From NCBI GenBank assembly GCA_002402535.1, contig DHGB01000064.1, positions 1 through 15,499 of the forward strand: DNA of 15,499 bases, written 5' to 3'. Origin of the DNA: Candidatus Shapirobacteria bacterium UBA4809 (GTDB taxonomy: Bacteria; Patescibacteriota; Microgenomatia; UBA12405). The position numbers were made by a program, and so were the translations under genes. Positions 1 through 7,182 of this stretch are shown here, piece by piece (the stretch's first letter is position 1; each line of letters begins with the position of its first letter). Below the pieces are notes generated by a model. The model was not told the DNA's origin and searched no databases. It saw only the letters and a program-made list of their open reading frames with translations.

Positions 1-1274
1 GTTAGTTTATCGTAATTATACATTTGAACTACATTTTCAATTTTACGATTTAATTCAAGAATAACCGAGACTACGATTAAAACTGAAGTTCCACCAATAC
101 TTAGTGAAGTTATCCCCGTCACTTTTTGAATGACAGAAGGAATGACGGCAATCATCGCTAGAAAGAAGGCTCCAATAAAAACAACCCGATAAAGTAAATA
201 TTCGAGTCTTTTTTCAGTGGCAACTCCGGGACGAATTCCGGGGATAAAACCGCCTGATTTACGAAGCTCTTCAGCGACATCTTTTGGTTTGAAAACAACA
301 GTGGAGTAGAAAAAAGTAAAGACAATTACCATCACAAAATAGGTAACTAAATACAAAATACTGGTACCGCTAAAAGCTAATGATAAATTACGGGCAAAAG
401 TGGCGATGGCTTGGTTGCCTACCCGACTAAGAGCTTGGCCTAAAAGAGAGGGTAAAGAAACGAGGGAAACGGCAAAAATAATGGGCATAACTCCAGCCAC
501 GTTTATTTTAATAGGAAGATAGGTTGTCTGGGCTCTTTTGGCATAAGAAACTGGAATTCTTAAAACGGCTTCTTCAATGGTGACAACAGCAAAAATAATG
601 GCCACAGCCAGAGCCAGGAATAAGATTAAATTAAATAGAGTTTGGGGATTGGAAAAATCAGCCAAACTTAAAGATTGAATGGCTGATACTGGTAAACGGG
701 AAATAATCCCGGCAAAAATCATAACTGAAATACCATTGCCAATCCCAAATTCATTAATTAATTCTCCCAAAAAGATCATAATCATGGTCCCAGTGACCAT
801 GGAGGCAATTAAAGCCACAATAACTAAAATTGACTGCTGGCCAATAATATTTTGAGATTTTAAGATGCCGTACATACCAAGAGATTGAAAGATAGAAAGA
901 GGGATGGTAATAATCCGGGTGTACTGATTTAATTTGGCCTGACCATACTCCCCTTCTTTTTGGAGCTCTTTGAGCTCGGGGATGACAAAACCTAAAAGTT
1001 GGAGCATGATCGAAGCATTGATGTATGGATTTAATCCCAGGGCAGCAATGGAAAAATTAGCGAGAGTACCGCCAGAAAAAATATCAAGAAGTGAGAGAAG
1101 CTGATTTTGAGCAAAAAATGATTTTAGTAAAGCTAGATTTACCCCAGGAACAGGAATATGAGCAATGAGGCGAAAAATAATTAAGATACCGAGAGTAAAT
1201 AAGATTTTTTTTCGGAGTAGAGGAGCTTTTAAGCCCTCTTTATAAAGAGACAATGATTTTGTCAGATAATTCAT
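1..1274 (-). CDS. secY: Preprotein translocase subunit SecY (3' end cut by window edge)
   Basis: Central channel of the Sec translocon in the plasma membrane; it passes unfolded proteins out or inserts membrane proteins together with SecE and SecA. Reading the minus strand from the ATG at 1274 gives an uninterrupted frame of about 424 residues to the edge. I see many hydrophobic helices, the N-terminal IPVPGV motif (around residue 40), [17 protein letters not shown] after TM2 (plug region), the signature [10 protein letters not shown] (around residue 175), the cytoplasmic loop RRxP-like segment [12 protein letters not shown], and [10 protein letters not shown]. The last visible residues, [18 protein letters not shown], match the usual SecY C-terminus, so only a few residues should be missing. 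The ATG overlaps the rplO stop as ATGA, which suggests translational coupling. It is last in the spc-type run, as in most bacteria. Family assignment is secure. Confidence 0.96.
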   Translation of the reverse strand, partial: MNYLTKSLSLYKEGLKAPLLRKKILFTLGILIIFRLIAHIPVPGVNLALLKSFFAQNQLLSLLDIFSGGTLANFSIAALGLNPYINASIMLQLLGFVIPELKELQKEGEYGQAKLNQYTRIITIPLSIFQSLGMYGILKSQNIIGQQSILVIVALIASMVTGTMIMIFLGELINEFGIGNGISVMIFAGIISRLPVSAIQSLSLADFSNPQTLFNLILFLALAVAIIFAVVTIEEAVLRIPVSYAKRAQTTYLPIKINVAGVMPIIFAVSLVSLPSLLGQALSRVGNQAIATFARNLSLAFSGTSILYLVTYFVMVIVFTFFYSTVVFKPKDVAEELRKSGGFIPGIRPGVATEKRLEYLLYRVVFIGAFFLAMIAVIPSVIQKVTGITSLSIGGTSVLIVVSVILELNRKIENVVQMYNYDKL

Positions 1275-1726
1275 GACTCTATCTTACCACCTGAAGCTAA
1301 TACTTTTGAAGACGCTTTCTCCGAAAGCTCGAGGCCTTTAAAAGTTAATTTTTTATCAAGATCACCAGTAGATAAGATTTTAACTTTTTTGGTTAAATCT
1401 CTTTTGGTAGTGCGAATAATTTTTTCAAAAATAGTTTTTTTATCAACGACATCACCAGCTTTAAACCAGGAATTAATTTGAGTTAAAGAAACAATGTAGG
1501 TATCGTTTAGAGGCAGTAATCGATGTTTTCCACGTAGGAAAGGTAATCTTTTTAGCCAGCCTTTTTTAATTTTGGTGCCGTCAAAAGTTAACTTGCCATG
1601 ACCTCTGACATTATCCCCCTTGGCGCCGCGACCAGTAGTATGGCCACCAACACCGGAACCGATACCTCGGCCGACACGTTTTGACTGCTTGGTAGTAGTC
1701 TTTTTTAAAGAAGATAAAATATCCAT
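1271..1726 (-). CDS. rplO: 50S ribosomal protein L15 (uL15)
   Basis: Large-subunit protein that binds 23S rRNA late in assembly. The 151-residue product has the family's basic glycine-rich N-terminal region, [23 protein letters not shown] (about residues 16-38, seen as GRGxGSGxGxTxGRGxKG), followed by the globular domain with [15 protein letters not shown] and the C-terminal [15 protein letters not shown]. Length is normal for bacterial L15 (about 145-150). It starts only 1 nt after the rpsE stop, so there is no room for rpmD (L30), which sits here in most bacteria. It ends in TGA, overlapping secY's ATG. No Shine-Dalgarno site is visible; the start is preceded by AAAAAATAAT made of the two final Lys codons and the stop of rpsE. 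Confidence 0.96.
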   Translation of the reverse strand: MDILSSLKKTTTKQSKRVGRGIGSGVGGHTTGRGAKGDNVRGHGKLTFDGTKIKKGWLKRLPFLRGKHRLLPLNDTYIVSLTQINSWFKAGDVVDKKTIFEKIIRTTKRDLTKKVKILSTGDLDKKLTFKGLELSEKASSKVLASGGKIES

Positions 1727-1727
1727 A

Positions 1728-2183
1728 TTATTTTTTAAGAACCTCTAATGCTTTAATAGTCGCCCAGACATTGATTGATTTATTTCTTGAACCAATAATT
1801 TTACTGACCACGTCTTTGATTCCAGCAAGTTCAACAACGGAACGGATGGGACCACCAGCGATTAAACCGCTTCCCTCCTTACCTGGTCGAAGTAGGATAA
1901 CCGCGCCTTTAAACTTTAATTTAATAGAAGCAGGAATAGTGCCGTTAACAATAGGTACTTCGATGAGTGATTTTCGACCCCGATTGATCGCTTTTTGAAT
2001 GGCATCAGCTACACTTTTAGCCCGGCCATGACCCACTCCAACTCGGTTTTTCTTGTCGCCGGTAACGACTAGGGCGGTAAAAGAAATTTGATTACCGCCT
2101 TTAGTTTTTTTAGAAACACGTTTAATTTCAACGACTTTATCGGTAAATTCACTGACTATTTTTTCTTCTCTGTCTTGGTACAT
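1728..2183 (-). CDS. rpsE: 30S ribosomal protein S5 (uS5)
   Basis: Small-subunit protein at the mRNA entry side of the 30S body, involved in decoding accuracy. The 151-residue product shows the N-terminal double-stranded-RNA-binding-like domain (EFTDKVVEIKRVSKKTKGG with GVGHGRAKSVADAIQKA, about residues 12-68) and the C-terminal S5 domain (GAVILLRPGKEGSGLIAGG, SKIIGSRNKSINVWATIKAL). It is slightly shorter than the E. coli protein (about 166 residues), mostly at the ends. The gene lies 6 nt after rplR and 1 nt before rplO. The upstream sequence, AAAACT then ATG, has no Shine-Dalgarno site. Assignment is secure. Confidence 0.96.
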   Translation of the reverse strand: MYQDREEKIVSEFTDKVVEIKRVSKKTKGGNQISFTALVVTGDKKNRVGVGHGRAKSVADAIQKAINRGRKSLIEVPIVNGTIPASIKLKFKGAVILLRPGKEGSGLIAGGPIRSVVELAGIKDVVSKIIGSRNKSINVWATIKALEVLKK

Positions 2184-2189
2184 AGTTTT

Positions 2190-2534
2190 TTAAAATTTTA
2201 GACCTCCGTCTCTGGCACCCTCGGCCAGCGCTTTTACCCGGCCGTGATAACGATAGAGACCACGATCAAATCTAATAAAAGTAATTTTTTTAGATTGAGC
2301 TAATTTAGCAATGGCAGAACCAACGGCCTTTGACTGCTCTGATTTAGTCCCTTTGGTTTTTACGGTTTTGGTGGAGGCGGAAACTAAGGTTTTGCCGTGT
2401 TTATCGTCAATTATTTGAGCCCAAATATGACAATTACTGCGAAAAACCGAAAGACGAGGAATAGTTATATTTTGGGATAATTTACCACGGACTCGATGAA
2501 GGCGTCTGGTTTTACTTTGATTAAGGGTGGTCAT
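2190..2534 (-). CDS. rplR: 50S ribosomal protein L18 (uL18)
   Basis: Binds 5S rRNA, with L5, in the central protuberance of the 50S subunit. The 114-residue length is typical (about 115-120). Motifs seen are RLSVFRSNCHIWAQIIDD (about residues 27-44), the SKAVGSAIAKLA helix, and the conserved C-terminus FDRGLYRYHGRVKALAEGARDGGLKF. It lies 6 nt after the rplF stop and 6 nt before rpsE. The start is preceded by GCTTAAAAAAAT, an A-rich stretch with no Shine-Dalgarno site. It is in the normal spc order. Confidence 0.96.
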   Translation of the reverse strand: MTTLNQSKTRRLHRVRGKLSQNITIPRLSVFRSNCHIWAQIIDDKHGKTLVSASTKTVKTKGTKSEQSKAVGSAIAKLAQSKKITFIRFDRGLYRYHGRVKALAEGARDGGLKF

Positions 2535-2540
2535 ATTTTT

Positions 2541-3080
2541 TTAAGCTTTGGCAGTTTTACCAGCTTTTAACTTTATAAATTCATTTAGATAACGAATTCC
2601 CTTGCCTTTGTAAGGTTCTGGGGGACGGATTTTTCGAATATTGCTGGCAATTTGACCAACAACTTCGCGACTACAGCCGGAAACAGTAATTTTAGTTTCT
2701 TCGTTAACGGTAATAGTGATACCTTCGGGAGCAAAAATAAAAACAGGATGAATATAACCAGCGAGAACGGTTAATTTATCGCCGGAGACTGAGGCTTTGT
2801 ATCCGGTACCACGAATTTCTAATTCCTTTTTCCAGGGAGTAACAACTCCTTTAACGATATTATTTAAATGAGCCCGGAGAGAACCGTGGTTCGAACGGGT
2901 TTGTTTGTCTTCGGCGAGACGCGAAACTTTTAATTGATTATTTTCAACACTAACTTGAATTTTTGGTGGAATAGAATGAGTCATTGTCCCCATGGGACCA
3001 GTAATCGTAATGACAGAGGCTTCACTTTTGACAGTGACGTTTTCGGGAATAGTAATAATTTGTTTGCCAATGCGTGACAT
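2541..3080 (-). CDS. rplF: 50S ribosomal protein L6 (uL6)
   Basis: Large-subunit protein near the sarcin-ricin loop and GTPase centre. The 179-residue length is normal. The sequence contains the two tandem L6 domains: N-terminal SRIGKQIITIPENV and ITGPMGTMTHSIPPKI, and C-terminal GYKASVSGDKLTVLAGYIHPV, with the strongly conserved IRKIRPPEPYKGKGIRY (about residues 148-164). The conserved ending GIRYLNEFIKLKAGKTAKA is basic, as in the family. It lies 6 nt after rpsH; the upstream TTTGGTAAATATCT has no convincing Shine-Dalgarno site. Confidence 0.96.
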   Translation of the reverse strand: MSRIGKQIITIPENVTVKSEASVITITGPMGTMTHSIPPKIQVSVENNQLKVSRLAEDKQTRSNHGSLRAHLNNIVKGVVTPWKKELEIRGTGYKASVSGDKLTVLAGYIHPVFIFAPEGITITVNEETKITVSGCSREVVGQIASNIRKIRPPEPYKGKGIRYLNEFIKLKAGKTAKA

Positions 3081-3086
3081 AGATAT

Positions 3087-3455
3087 TTACCAAATTTCGG
3101 CAACGAGCTCTCCGCCGAGTTTTTTGGTAACGGCTTCTTTTTGAGAGAGCAAACCACTGGAAGTGGAAATAATAATTAACGAATTTGGAGTTTTTCCCCA
3201 AGGAATTGAAGAAGAAGTACAGTAGAGTCGGCGAGATGGCCGAGAATAAATTTCTAAATCCTGAATTCGGGGCTGGCTAATCGAGATAATTCTCTCTTTT
3301 GAATCAACAGTAAAATCGGCAATAAATCCGTGTTTTTTAAGTTTTTCAAGAATGGAAACAGAATACTTTGATAAAGGAGCGGAAATACTTTTTCGACCAG
3401 CCCTTGAACCGTTTTTGATTCTGATTAATAAGTCACAGGAGAGAGAATTTATCAT
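3087..3455 (-). CDS. rpsH: 30S ribosomal protein S8 (uS8)
   Basis: Primary 16S rRNA-binding protein of the 30S body; in E. coli it is also the translational repressor of the spc operon (known there, not shown here). The 122-residue product is a little short (usual about 130). Visible family features are the N-terminal DLLIRIKNGSRAG (about residues 8-20), the PLSKYSVSILEKLKKHGFI helix, the ISTSSGLLSQKEA motif (about residues 95-107) and the C-terminal GGELVAEIW. The segment before the STS motif is divergent: the usual G-x-G-I-x-I-L-STS-K-G reads WGKTPNSLIIISTSSG. Assignment is firm from order and motifs, although the protein is one of the less conserved ones in the run. Confidence 0.93.
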   Translation of the reverse strand: MINSLSCDLLIRIKNGSRAGRKSISAPLSKYSVSILEKLKKHGFIADFTVDSKERIISISQPRIQDLEIYSRPSRRLYCTSSSIPWGKTPNSLIIISTSSGLLSQKEAVTKKLGGELVAEIW

Positions 3456-3459
3456 AGGT

Positions 3460-3645
3460 TTACCAGCTGGCTCTTTTGACCCCAGGAAGGGCGCCAGTGT
3501 TTGCTAATTTTCTAAAACATAAACGACAAAGTCCAAAAAGACGAATATATGATCGGGGCCGGCCACAAAGCTGGCAACGATTATGATGTCGAACAGAATA
3601 TTTTAATTTTTTTAGTTCTCTAACTTTTTTTGCAGTGGTAGCCAT
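3460..3645 (-). CDS. rpsN: 30S ribosomal protein S14, zinc-binding (C+) type (uS14)
   Basis: Small-subunit head protein needed late in 30S assembly. The 61-residue product is the short zinc-binding form: Cys24-x2-Cys27 and Cys40-x2-Cys43 form a CxxC...CxxC zinc ribbon ([20 protein letters not shown]). The C-terminal [11 protein letters not shown] is the family's usual ending. The longer zinc-free (C-) form, used by E. coli, is about 100 residues. The gene is 2 nt downstream of rplE and 4 nt upstream of rpsH; the start is preceded by GAAAAATAAAT. Confidence 0.97.
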   Translation of the reverse strand: MATTAKKVRELKKLKYSVRHHNRCQLCGRPRSYIRLFGLCRLCFRKLANTGALPGVKRASW

Positions 3646-3647
3646 AT

Positions 3648-4178
3648 TTATTTTTCAAAGGGAAATCCCAGGGTGGATAATAACATTTTTGACTCTTCGA
3701 TTGAAGAAGCAGAAATACATAAAGTCACTTCAACCGATCGAATTTTATTAATGACGTCTAGATCTATTTCGGAAAAATAGGTTTGATCACGAATGGTAAG
3801 TGAATAATTTCCCTGCTTATCAAAAGAATCTAAGGGTAAGCCCTTAAAATCGCGAAGACGGGGCAAAACTAAGTTGAAAAGCTTATTGATAAAATCGTAC
3901 ATTCTGGCGGAGCGAAGAGTCACTTTGTAAGCGAGAGGTTCTCCCTGACGAAGCTTAAAGGCAGCAACTGATTTTTTAGAACGGGTTAAGCGAGGTTTTT
4001 GTCCAGTAATAGCCATTAATTCTTTTTCAGCCGCGGCTAAAAGCTCTTTGCTGTCTCGACCATCAGAAACACGATAGTTAATGACGACTTTGGTTAATTT
4101 AGGTAAAGCATTAGGATTTTTTATCCCTAGTGTCTGACTTAATTTTTGATTTATTTCTTTGAGATAAGGTGACATCAT
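3648..4178 (-). CDS. rplE: 50S ribosomal protein L5 (uL5)
   Basis: Binds 5S rRNA in the central protuberance and contacts the P-site tRNA. The 176-residue product (family about 179) has [33 protein letters not shown] at the N-terminus, then [52 protein letters not shown] (about residues 84-113), and the C-terminal TLGFPFEK. Two consecutive ATG codons (4178 and 4175) are possible starts; the second gives a one-residue-shorter protein. It starts 5 nt after the rplX stop; upstream is AAAAAATAAACCAT with no Shine-Dalgarno site. Confidence 0.96.
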   Translation of the reverse strand: MMSPYLKEINQKLSQTLGIKNPNALPKLTKVVINYRVSDGRDSKELLAAAEKELMAITGQKPRLTRSKKSVAAFKLRQGEPLAYKVTLRSARMYDFINKLFNLVLPRLRDFKGLPLDSFDKQGNYSLTIRDQTYFSEIDLDVINKIRSVEVTLCISASSIEESKMLLSTLGFPFEK

Positions 4179-4183
4179 ATGGT

Positions 4184-4504
4184 TTATTTTTTACTGGGCA
4201 TGATAATAGATTTACACTTACGACAAATTCTTGATTTGTCACCGTTTTTATCAATTTGATAAGCAACTCGAACTTTTTTGCCACAGCTGGGACAAATTAG
4301 CATAACTTTACTAACTTTCAGAGCTCTTTCTTTTTCGATAATACCTCCCTTCTGACCTTGAGTCGGTTTTAAATGTTTTTTGAATAGATTAAGTCCCTTG
4401 ACAATTATTTCTTGTTTTTTAGTAAAAACCCGAAGAACCTCACCACTACGACCCTTGTCTTTTCCAATCAAAATTTCGACTTTATCACCTTTTTGAATTT
4501 TCAT
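4184..4504 (-). CDS. rplX: 50S ribosomal protein L24 with C-terminal zinc ribbon (uL24)
   Basis: Assembly-initiating 23S rRNA-binding protein near the exit-tunnel rim. I place the start at the ATG at 4504, giving 106 residues. A longer frame opens at 4552, but its first 16 residues lie inside rplN and do not look like L24, while MKIQKGDKVEILIGKDKGRSG is the standard KOW-domain start. The KOW domain occupies about residues 1-50 (GDKV, GKDKGRxG, KGLNLFKKHLKPTQG). The C-terminus has Cys71-x2-Cys74 and Cys94-x2-Cys97, which fits a zinc-binding form known in many bacteria. This is one of the few starts here with a strong Shine-Dalgarno site (AAGGAGG, 9 nt upstream, inside the end of rplN). It lies 1 nt after the rplN stop. 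Confidence 0.95.
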   Translation of the reverse strand: MKIQKGDKVEILIGKDKGRSGEVLRVFTKKQEIIVKGLNLFKKHLKPTQGQKGGIIEKERALKVSKVMLICPSCGKKVRVAYQIDKNGDKSRICRKCKSIIMPSKK

Positions 4505-4505
4505 A

Positions 4506-4874
4506 TTAATAAACCTCCTTAGCCATAGAAGCAATTTTGGTATAACCAGCATCTTTTATTTCGCGGGCAATTGGGCCAAAGATGCGTGTACCTCGAGGAT
4601 TTTTTTGAGAATCAATAATGACAGCAGCATTGTCGGAAAAACGAATATAAGAACCATCGGGGCGACCTAATTCTTTTTTGGTGCGGACGATGACGGCTTT
4701 AACTTTTTCTTTCTTTTTAACAAGGCCATTGGGCATGGCTTCTTTAACAACAGCAAGAACTGTGTCCCCAATTCCAGCTTGTTTGTGTTTGGAACCAACA
4801 TAAATATGCATAATTTCGAGAGATTTAGCTCCGCAATTATCAGCTGGTTTGAGTCGGGTTCTTAGTTGAAGCAT
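4506..4874 (-). CDS. rplN: 50S ribosomal protein L14 (uL14)
   Basis: Binds 23S rRNA and forms the inter-subunit bridge B8 region; also the docking site for RsfS in other bacteria. The length of 122 is exactly that of the family. Motifs seen are [39 protein letters not shown] (about residues 37-51), [30 protein letters not shown], and [12 protein letters not shown] (about residues 95-106). It starts 1 nt after the rpsQ stop and ends 1 nt before rplX. No Shine-Dalgarno site is seen upstream (GAGTAAT then ATG). Confidence 0.97.
   Translation of the reverse strand: MLQLRTRLKPADNCGAKSLEIMHIYVGSKHKQAGIGDTVLAVVKEAMPNGLVKKKEKVKAVIVRTKKELGRPDGSYIRFSDNAAVIIDSQKNPRGTRIFGPIAREIKDAGYTKIASMAKEVY
4514..4520 (-). 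promoter_or_regulatory. Shine-Dalgarno site of rplX
   Basis: Minus-strand AAGGAGG lies 9 nt before the rplX ATG at 4504. It supports that start over the upstream in-frame ATG at 4552. The bases also encode Lys-Glu in the last codons of rplN (AKEVY then stop), so protein constraint could contribute to the match. It is the only clear full-strength site I found in the ribosomal run. Confidence 0.7.
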
Positions 4875-4875
4875 A

Positions 4876-5145
4876 TTACTCGGCGGTGCCTGATTTAATA
4901 ATTTCTAAGGTAATGAATCTTTTGAGTTTACTAAGGGGTCTTGTCTCGCGAACTTTAACAGTATCACCAGTTTTGGCTTTGAGATTATTTTCAGCGTATA
5001 TTTTTTTGTTTTTCTTGACGATTTTTTTATATAAAGGATGACGAAAGGTGTAGGACAAAGAGACCACAATAGTGTTGGCCATTTTGTCGGAGACAACAAT
5101 GCCGGTAAAAATTTTTCCAGTTTTAGGATTAATTTTGTCTGTCAT
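4876..5145 (-). CDS. rpsQ: 30S ribosomal protein S17 (uS17)
   Basis: Primary 16S rRNA-binding protein with an OB fold. The 89-residue product contains [21 protein letters not shown] (about residues 10-30), [20 protein letters not shown] and the conserved C-terminal [24 protein letters not shown]. Length is normal (about 85-90). Its first codons overlap the last 17 nt of rpmC in another frame, which fits translational coupling. It lies 1 nt upstream of rplN. Confidence 0.96.
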   Translation of the reverse strand: MTDKINPKTGKIFTGIVVSDKMANTIVVSLSYTFRHPLYKKIVKKNKKIYAENNLKAKTGDTVKVRETRPLSKLKRFITLEIIKSGTAE

Positions 5146-5332
5146 TTTGATTAATTAATGTCGAAATTAGGGCTATTTCTGACTGAATTTTTTTAAAAAC
5201 AGAAGTATCTTTTTGGTTGCCTAGATACTGCTTACTCTTGGCCTCCATCAATTTTTTTCGAAGATCAGCCAAATTAGTAATCAATTCTGCTTTTGTTTTT
5301 TGCTTGTAGGCAATTTTATCAGTTTTTTTCAT
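5129..5332 (-). CDS. rpmC: 50S ribosomal protein L29 (uL29)
   Basis: Small two-helix protein at the exit-tunnel rim, next to L23. The 67-residue length matches the family (about 63-70). The sequence shows TKAELITNLADLRKKLMEAKSKQYLGN and a second helix [18 protein letters not shown], corresponding to the family pattern L..EL..LR.EL...R.......N...I...RR.IARI.T, though the terminal basic motif is weak here. Identification rests on this helix pattern and on its position between rplP and rpsQ. It starts 15 nt after rplP and overlaps rpsQ by 17 nt. Confidence 0.93.
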   Translation of the reverse strand: MKKTDKIAYKQKTKAELITNLADLRKKLMEAKSKQYLGNQKDTSVFKKIQSEIALISTLINQNDRQN

Positions 5333-5347
5333 AAAATCTTTAGTAAA

Positions 5348-5752
5348 TTATTTTCTTTTAACGACTTTAGTAATAACTGGTAATTTAGCTGCAGCCAAGT
5401 TTAGAGCCTCATGAGCCTCGGCTTCAGCAATACCGGTAACTTCAAATAATATACGGCCGGGACGAATCACACAGACATAACCTTTGACATCACCTTTACC
5501 GGCACCAAGGGGGGCGCCAGCTCCTTTTTGAGTAAAGGGTTTGTCGGGGAAAATACGAATCCAAATACGACCATTTCTTTTGGTAGCATGAGCAATAGCC
5601 CGGCGGGCGGCTTCAATTTGATTGCTGGTTATCCAGCCGCAGGTCATGGCTTTTAGACCATATTCACCAAAGGCAACTAAATTACCTTGAGAATTGCCTC
5701 TCATTCGGCCTCGGAACTGCTTTCGGTATTTGGTGCGTGATGGTTGTAACAT
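5348..5752 (-). CDS. rplP: 50S ribosomal protein L16 (uL16)
   Basis: Large-subunit protein contacting the A-site tRNA elbow and needed for peptidyl-transferase activity. The 134-residue product is standard (136 in E. coli) and shows [70 protein letters not shown] (about residues 40-75) and [11 protein letters not shown]. In the loop after PDKP the usual E-x-R-M-G-K-G reads GAPLGAGKG, so the Arg hydroxylated in E. coli L16 appears to be absent. A 43-nt A/T-rich gap precedes the gene, the longest spacer in the run. Confidence 0.97.
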   Translation of the reverse strand: MLQPSRTKYRKQFRGRMRGNSQGNLVAFGEYGLKAMTCGWITSNQIEAARRAIAHATKRNGRIWIRIFPDKPFTQKGAGAPLGAGKGDVKGYVCVIRPGRILFEVTGIAEAEAHEALNLAAAKLPVITKVVKRK

Positions 5753-5795
5753 AATTAGATTATTAGATTAAGAGATTAATAGTAAATAGTAAAAT
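5753..5795. repeat. A/T-rich spacer of short imperfect repeats between rpsC and rplP
   Basis: This 43-nt gap is the only spacer longer than 15 nt in the ribosomal run. On the plus strand it contains ATTAGATTATTAGATTA and, next to it, AGTAAATAGTAAA; on the minus strand this reads as repeated AATCT and ACTATT units. It has no hairpin, Shine-Dalgarno site or clear promoter. A similar ACTAT plus AATCT pattern occurs inside the oxidoreductase gene at 14351-14380. Confidence 0.55.
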
Positions 5796-6437
5796 TTAAG
5801 TTAAGCATAAATAAACTTTAACTCCGATATATCCAGATCGGGTGAGACAAGGAACCTCGGCATAATCGATTCTGGATTTAATGGTACTTAGGGGAACTTG
5901 ACCTTGATGGAATTTTTCTCGGCGGCTAATTTCGGCACCATTGATACGACCGGAGAGAATAACTTTGATACCCTTGACACCAGCGGCCATTGATTTTTCA
6001 ATTGCAGAGAGAACGACCCGGCGATAAGGCATGCGCTTGGCGAGTTGAAAAGAAATTTTTTCAGCCACTAATTTTGCCGATAAATCAGTATTTTTAAATT
6101 CTTCAACTTGAATGTCAATGTTGGTTTTGGCTTTTTGTTTACCAATTATTTTCTGAACTTCAAGCTTGGTCGCCTCAAGCTCTTTGCCACCACGACCAAT
6201 AACTAAACCGGGGCGGGAAACAATTAAAATTAATTTTATTTTTTTAGCTGAGCGTTCAATTCGAATAGCAACGATACCGGCTGAAGATAGTTTCTTTTGC
6301 AAGACCTGGCGAATTTTATAATCTTCGAGAAGAAGCTCTTTATATTTAGTTTTGCTGGCATACCAAGAAGACTGCCACTCAGGAGAGGTGGAGGTGGTTT
6401 TTAGTCTGAAAGCGATTGGATTAACTTTTTGACCCAT
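5796..6437 (-). CDS. rpsC: 30S ribosomal protein S3 (uS3)
   Basis: Head protein of the 30S subunit lining the mRNA entry tunnel. The 213-residue product begins with the canonical MGQKVNPIAFRL. A type II KH domain carries its RNA-binding loop as VIGRGGKE (about residues 79-86). The C-terminal S3 domain shows RRVVLSAIEKSMAAGVKGIKVILSGRINGAEISRREKFHQG (about residues 139-179) and ends IGVKVYLCLT. The C-terminal tail is short, as in many bacteria. It begins 4 nt after the rplV stop. Upstream is AAAAAATAAATAT with no Shine-Dalgarno site. Confidence 0.97.
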   Translation of the reverse strand: MGQKVNPIAFRLKTTSTSPEWQSSWYASKTKYKELLLEDYKIRQVLQKKLSSAGIVAIRIERSAKKIKLILIVSRPGLVIGRGGKELEATKLEVQKIIGKQKAKTNIDIQVEEFKNTDLSAKLVAEKISFQLAKRMPYRRVVLSAIEKSMAAGVKGIKVILSGRINGAEISRREKFHQGQVPLSTIKSRIDYAEVPCLTRSGYIGVKVYLCLT

Positions 6438-6441
6438 ATAT

Positions 6442-6900
6442 TTATTTTTTGACTTGACCTTTAACGATTATGGTTAAGTAGCTATGTCGCTTGATAATGA
6501 CCCCTCTGGCAAAATGAGAGCCATGAGATTTATCCAGGCGTTTAGTCTTGGGACCTTCGTTGACGGTAATTGTATCAAATTTAAGAGTTTCGGGGATTAA
6601 ATCATAATTATTTTTAGCCACTGAAATGGCAGTTTTAAGAGCCGAAGCCAAAACCCGAGCCGCCTTGGTATTGGTTAAAGACAATCTTGTTAAGGCAACT
6701 GAAGGTGATATTTTTTTGATGGAAGTAGTCAAAAGGCGAAGTTTTCGAGGAGAAATTTTAATATTTTTATCGGTATATTTCGATAGTTTAAATTCTGGAG
6801 TCCCGCCGATGCGGGATTTCGCTTCGCTTAACTCTTTTACTGGAGTTTTGGCAACTGCAACTTTTTTGGGAGTAGTTTTTTTGATATTTTCTTTAGCCAT
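6442..6900 (-). CDS. rplV: 50S ribosomal protein L22 with N-terminal extension (uL22)
   Basis: Lines the nascent-peptide exit tunnel with its beta-hairpin and contacts all domains of 23S rRNA. The conserved core starts near residue 47 (KISPRKLRLL) and continues with NTKAARVLASALKTAISVAKNNY and the tunnel hairpin region FDTITVNEGPKTKRLDKSHGSHFARGVIIKRHSYLTIIV. At 152 residues it is about 40 longer than the usual 110. The excess is an N-terminal Lys/Ala/Thr-rich segment (residues 1-46) including LSEAKSRIGGTPEFK, whose DNA contains a perfect 6-bp palindrome with a 4-nt loop. A start inside the extension is possible, but no good internal ATG is available before the core, so I keep 6900. It starts 3 nt after rpsS. 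Confidence 0.94.
   Translation of the reverse strand: MAKENIKKTTPKKVAVAKTPVKELSEAKSRIGGTPEFKLSKYTDKNIKISPRKLRLLTTSIKKISPSVALTRLSLTNTKAARVLASALKTAISVAKNNYDLIPETLKFDTITVNEGPKTKRLDKSHGSHFARGVIIKRHSYLTIIVKGQVKK
6801..6816. repeat. GC-rich palindrome inside the rplV N-terminal extension
   Basis: The plus strand reads TCCCGCCGATGCGGGA: a perfect 6-bp stem (TCCCGC/GCGGGA) around a 4-nt loop CGAT. It is markedly more GC-rich than its surroundings and encodes Ser-Arg-Ile-Gly-Gly of L22 residues 29-33 on the minus strand. Beside it is GCTTCGCTT, a short imperfect repeat. It resembles a small mobile palindromic (REP- or RPE-like) unit captured in frame, but I see only one copy in this window. Confidence 0.5.
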
Positions 6901-6903
6901 ATT

Positions 6904-7179
6904 TTAAGTTTTCTCAATAACCCGTTTAACCACCCGACCATGGCCTTTAAATGTTCTGGTTAAAGCAAATTCACCGAAACGATGACCGACCATGTCTTCA
7001 GTGACATAGACTTCAATAAATTTATGACCGTTGTGAACAGAATAATGGTGACCGACAAAATCGGGAGAGATCTGACTGCCGCGAGCATATGTTTTAATAG
7101 GATTGGCATCTTGACTAGCCGCTGTTTTTTTGACTAATTTAGCATCAATGTAGGGACCTTTTTTTGATGATCTAGCCAT
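6904..7179 (-). CDS. rpsS: 30S ribosomal protein S19 (uS19)
   Basis: Head protein near the A-site finger bridge B1a. The 91-residue product is of normal length and highly conserved: [18 protein letters not shown] (residues 1-18), [46 protein letters not shown] (about residues 30-75), with the basic ending GHGRVVKR. It begins 3 nt after rplB and ends 3 nt before rplV. The upstream sequence (AAAAAAGTAATCT) has no Shine-Dalgarno site. Confidence 0.97.
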   Translation of the reverse strand: MARSSKKGPYIDAKLVKKTAASQDANPIKTYARGSQISPDFVGHHYSVHNGHKFIEVYVTEDMVGHRFGEFALTRTFKGHGRVVKRVIEKT

Positions 7180-7182
7180 AGA

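Noticed and set aside
1271..1274. UGA recoding as Gly, as in some CPR lineages
   Set aside because: TGA ends rplO and rfbC at the expected C-termini, with the next gene starting in an ATGA overlap; no in-frame TGA interrupts any gene.
4505..4552. Longer L24 start at 4552
   Set aside because: The extra residues lie in rplN, lack similarity, and the ATG at 4504 has a strong Shine-Dalgarno site and a standard L24 N-terminus.
6626..6907. 93-residue plus-strand frame opposite rplV
   Set aside because: Antisense to L22; its length follows from the codon pattern of the real gene.
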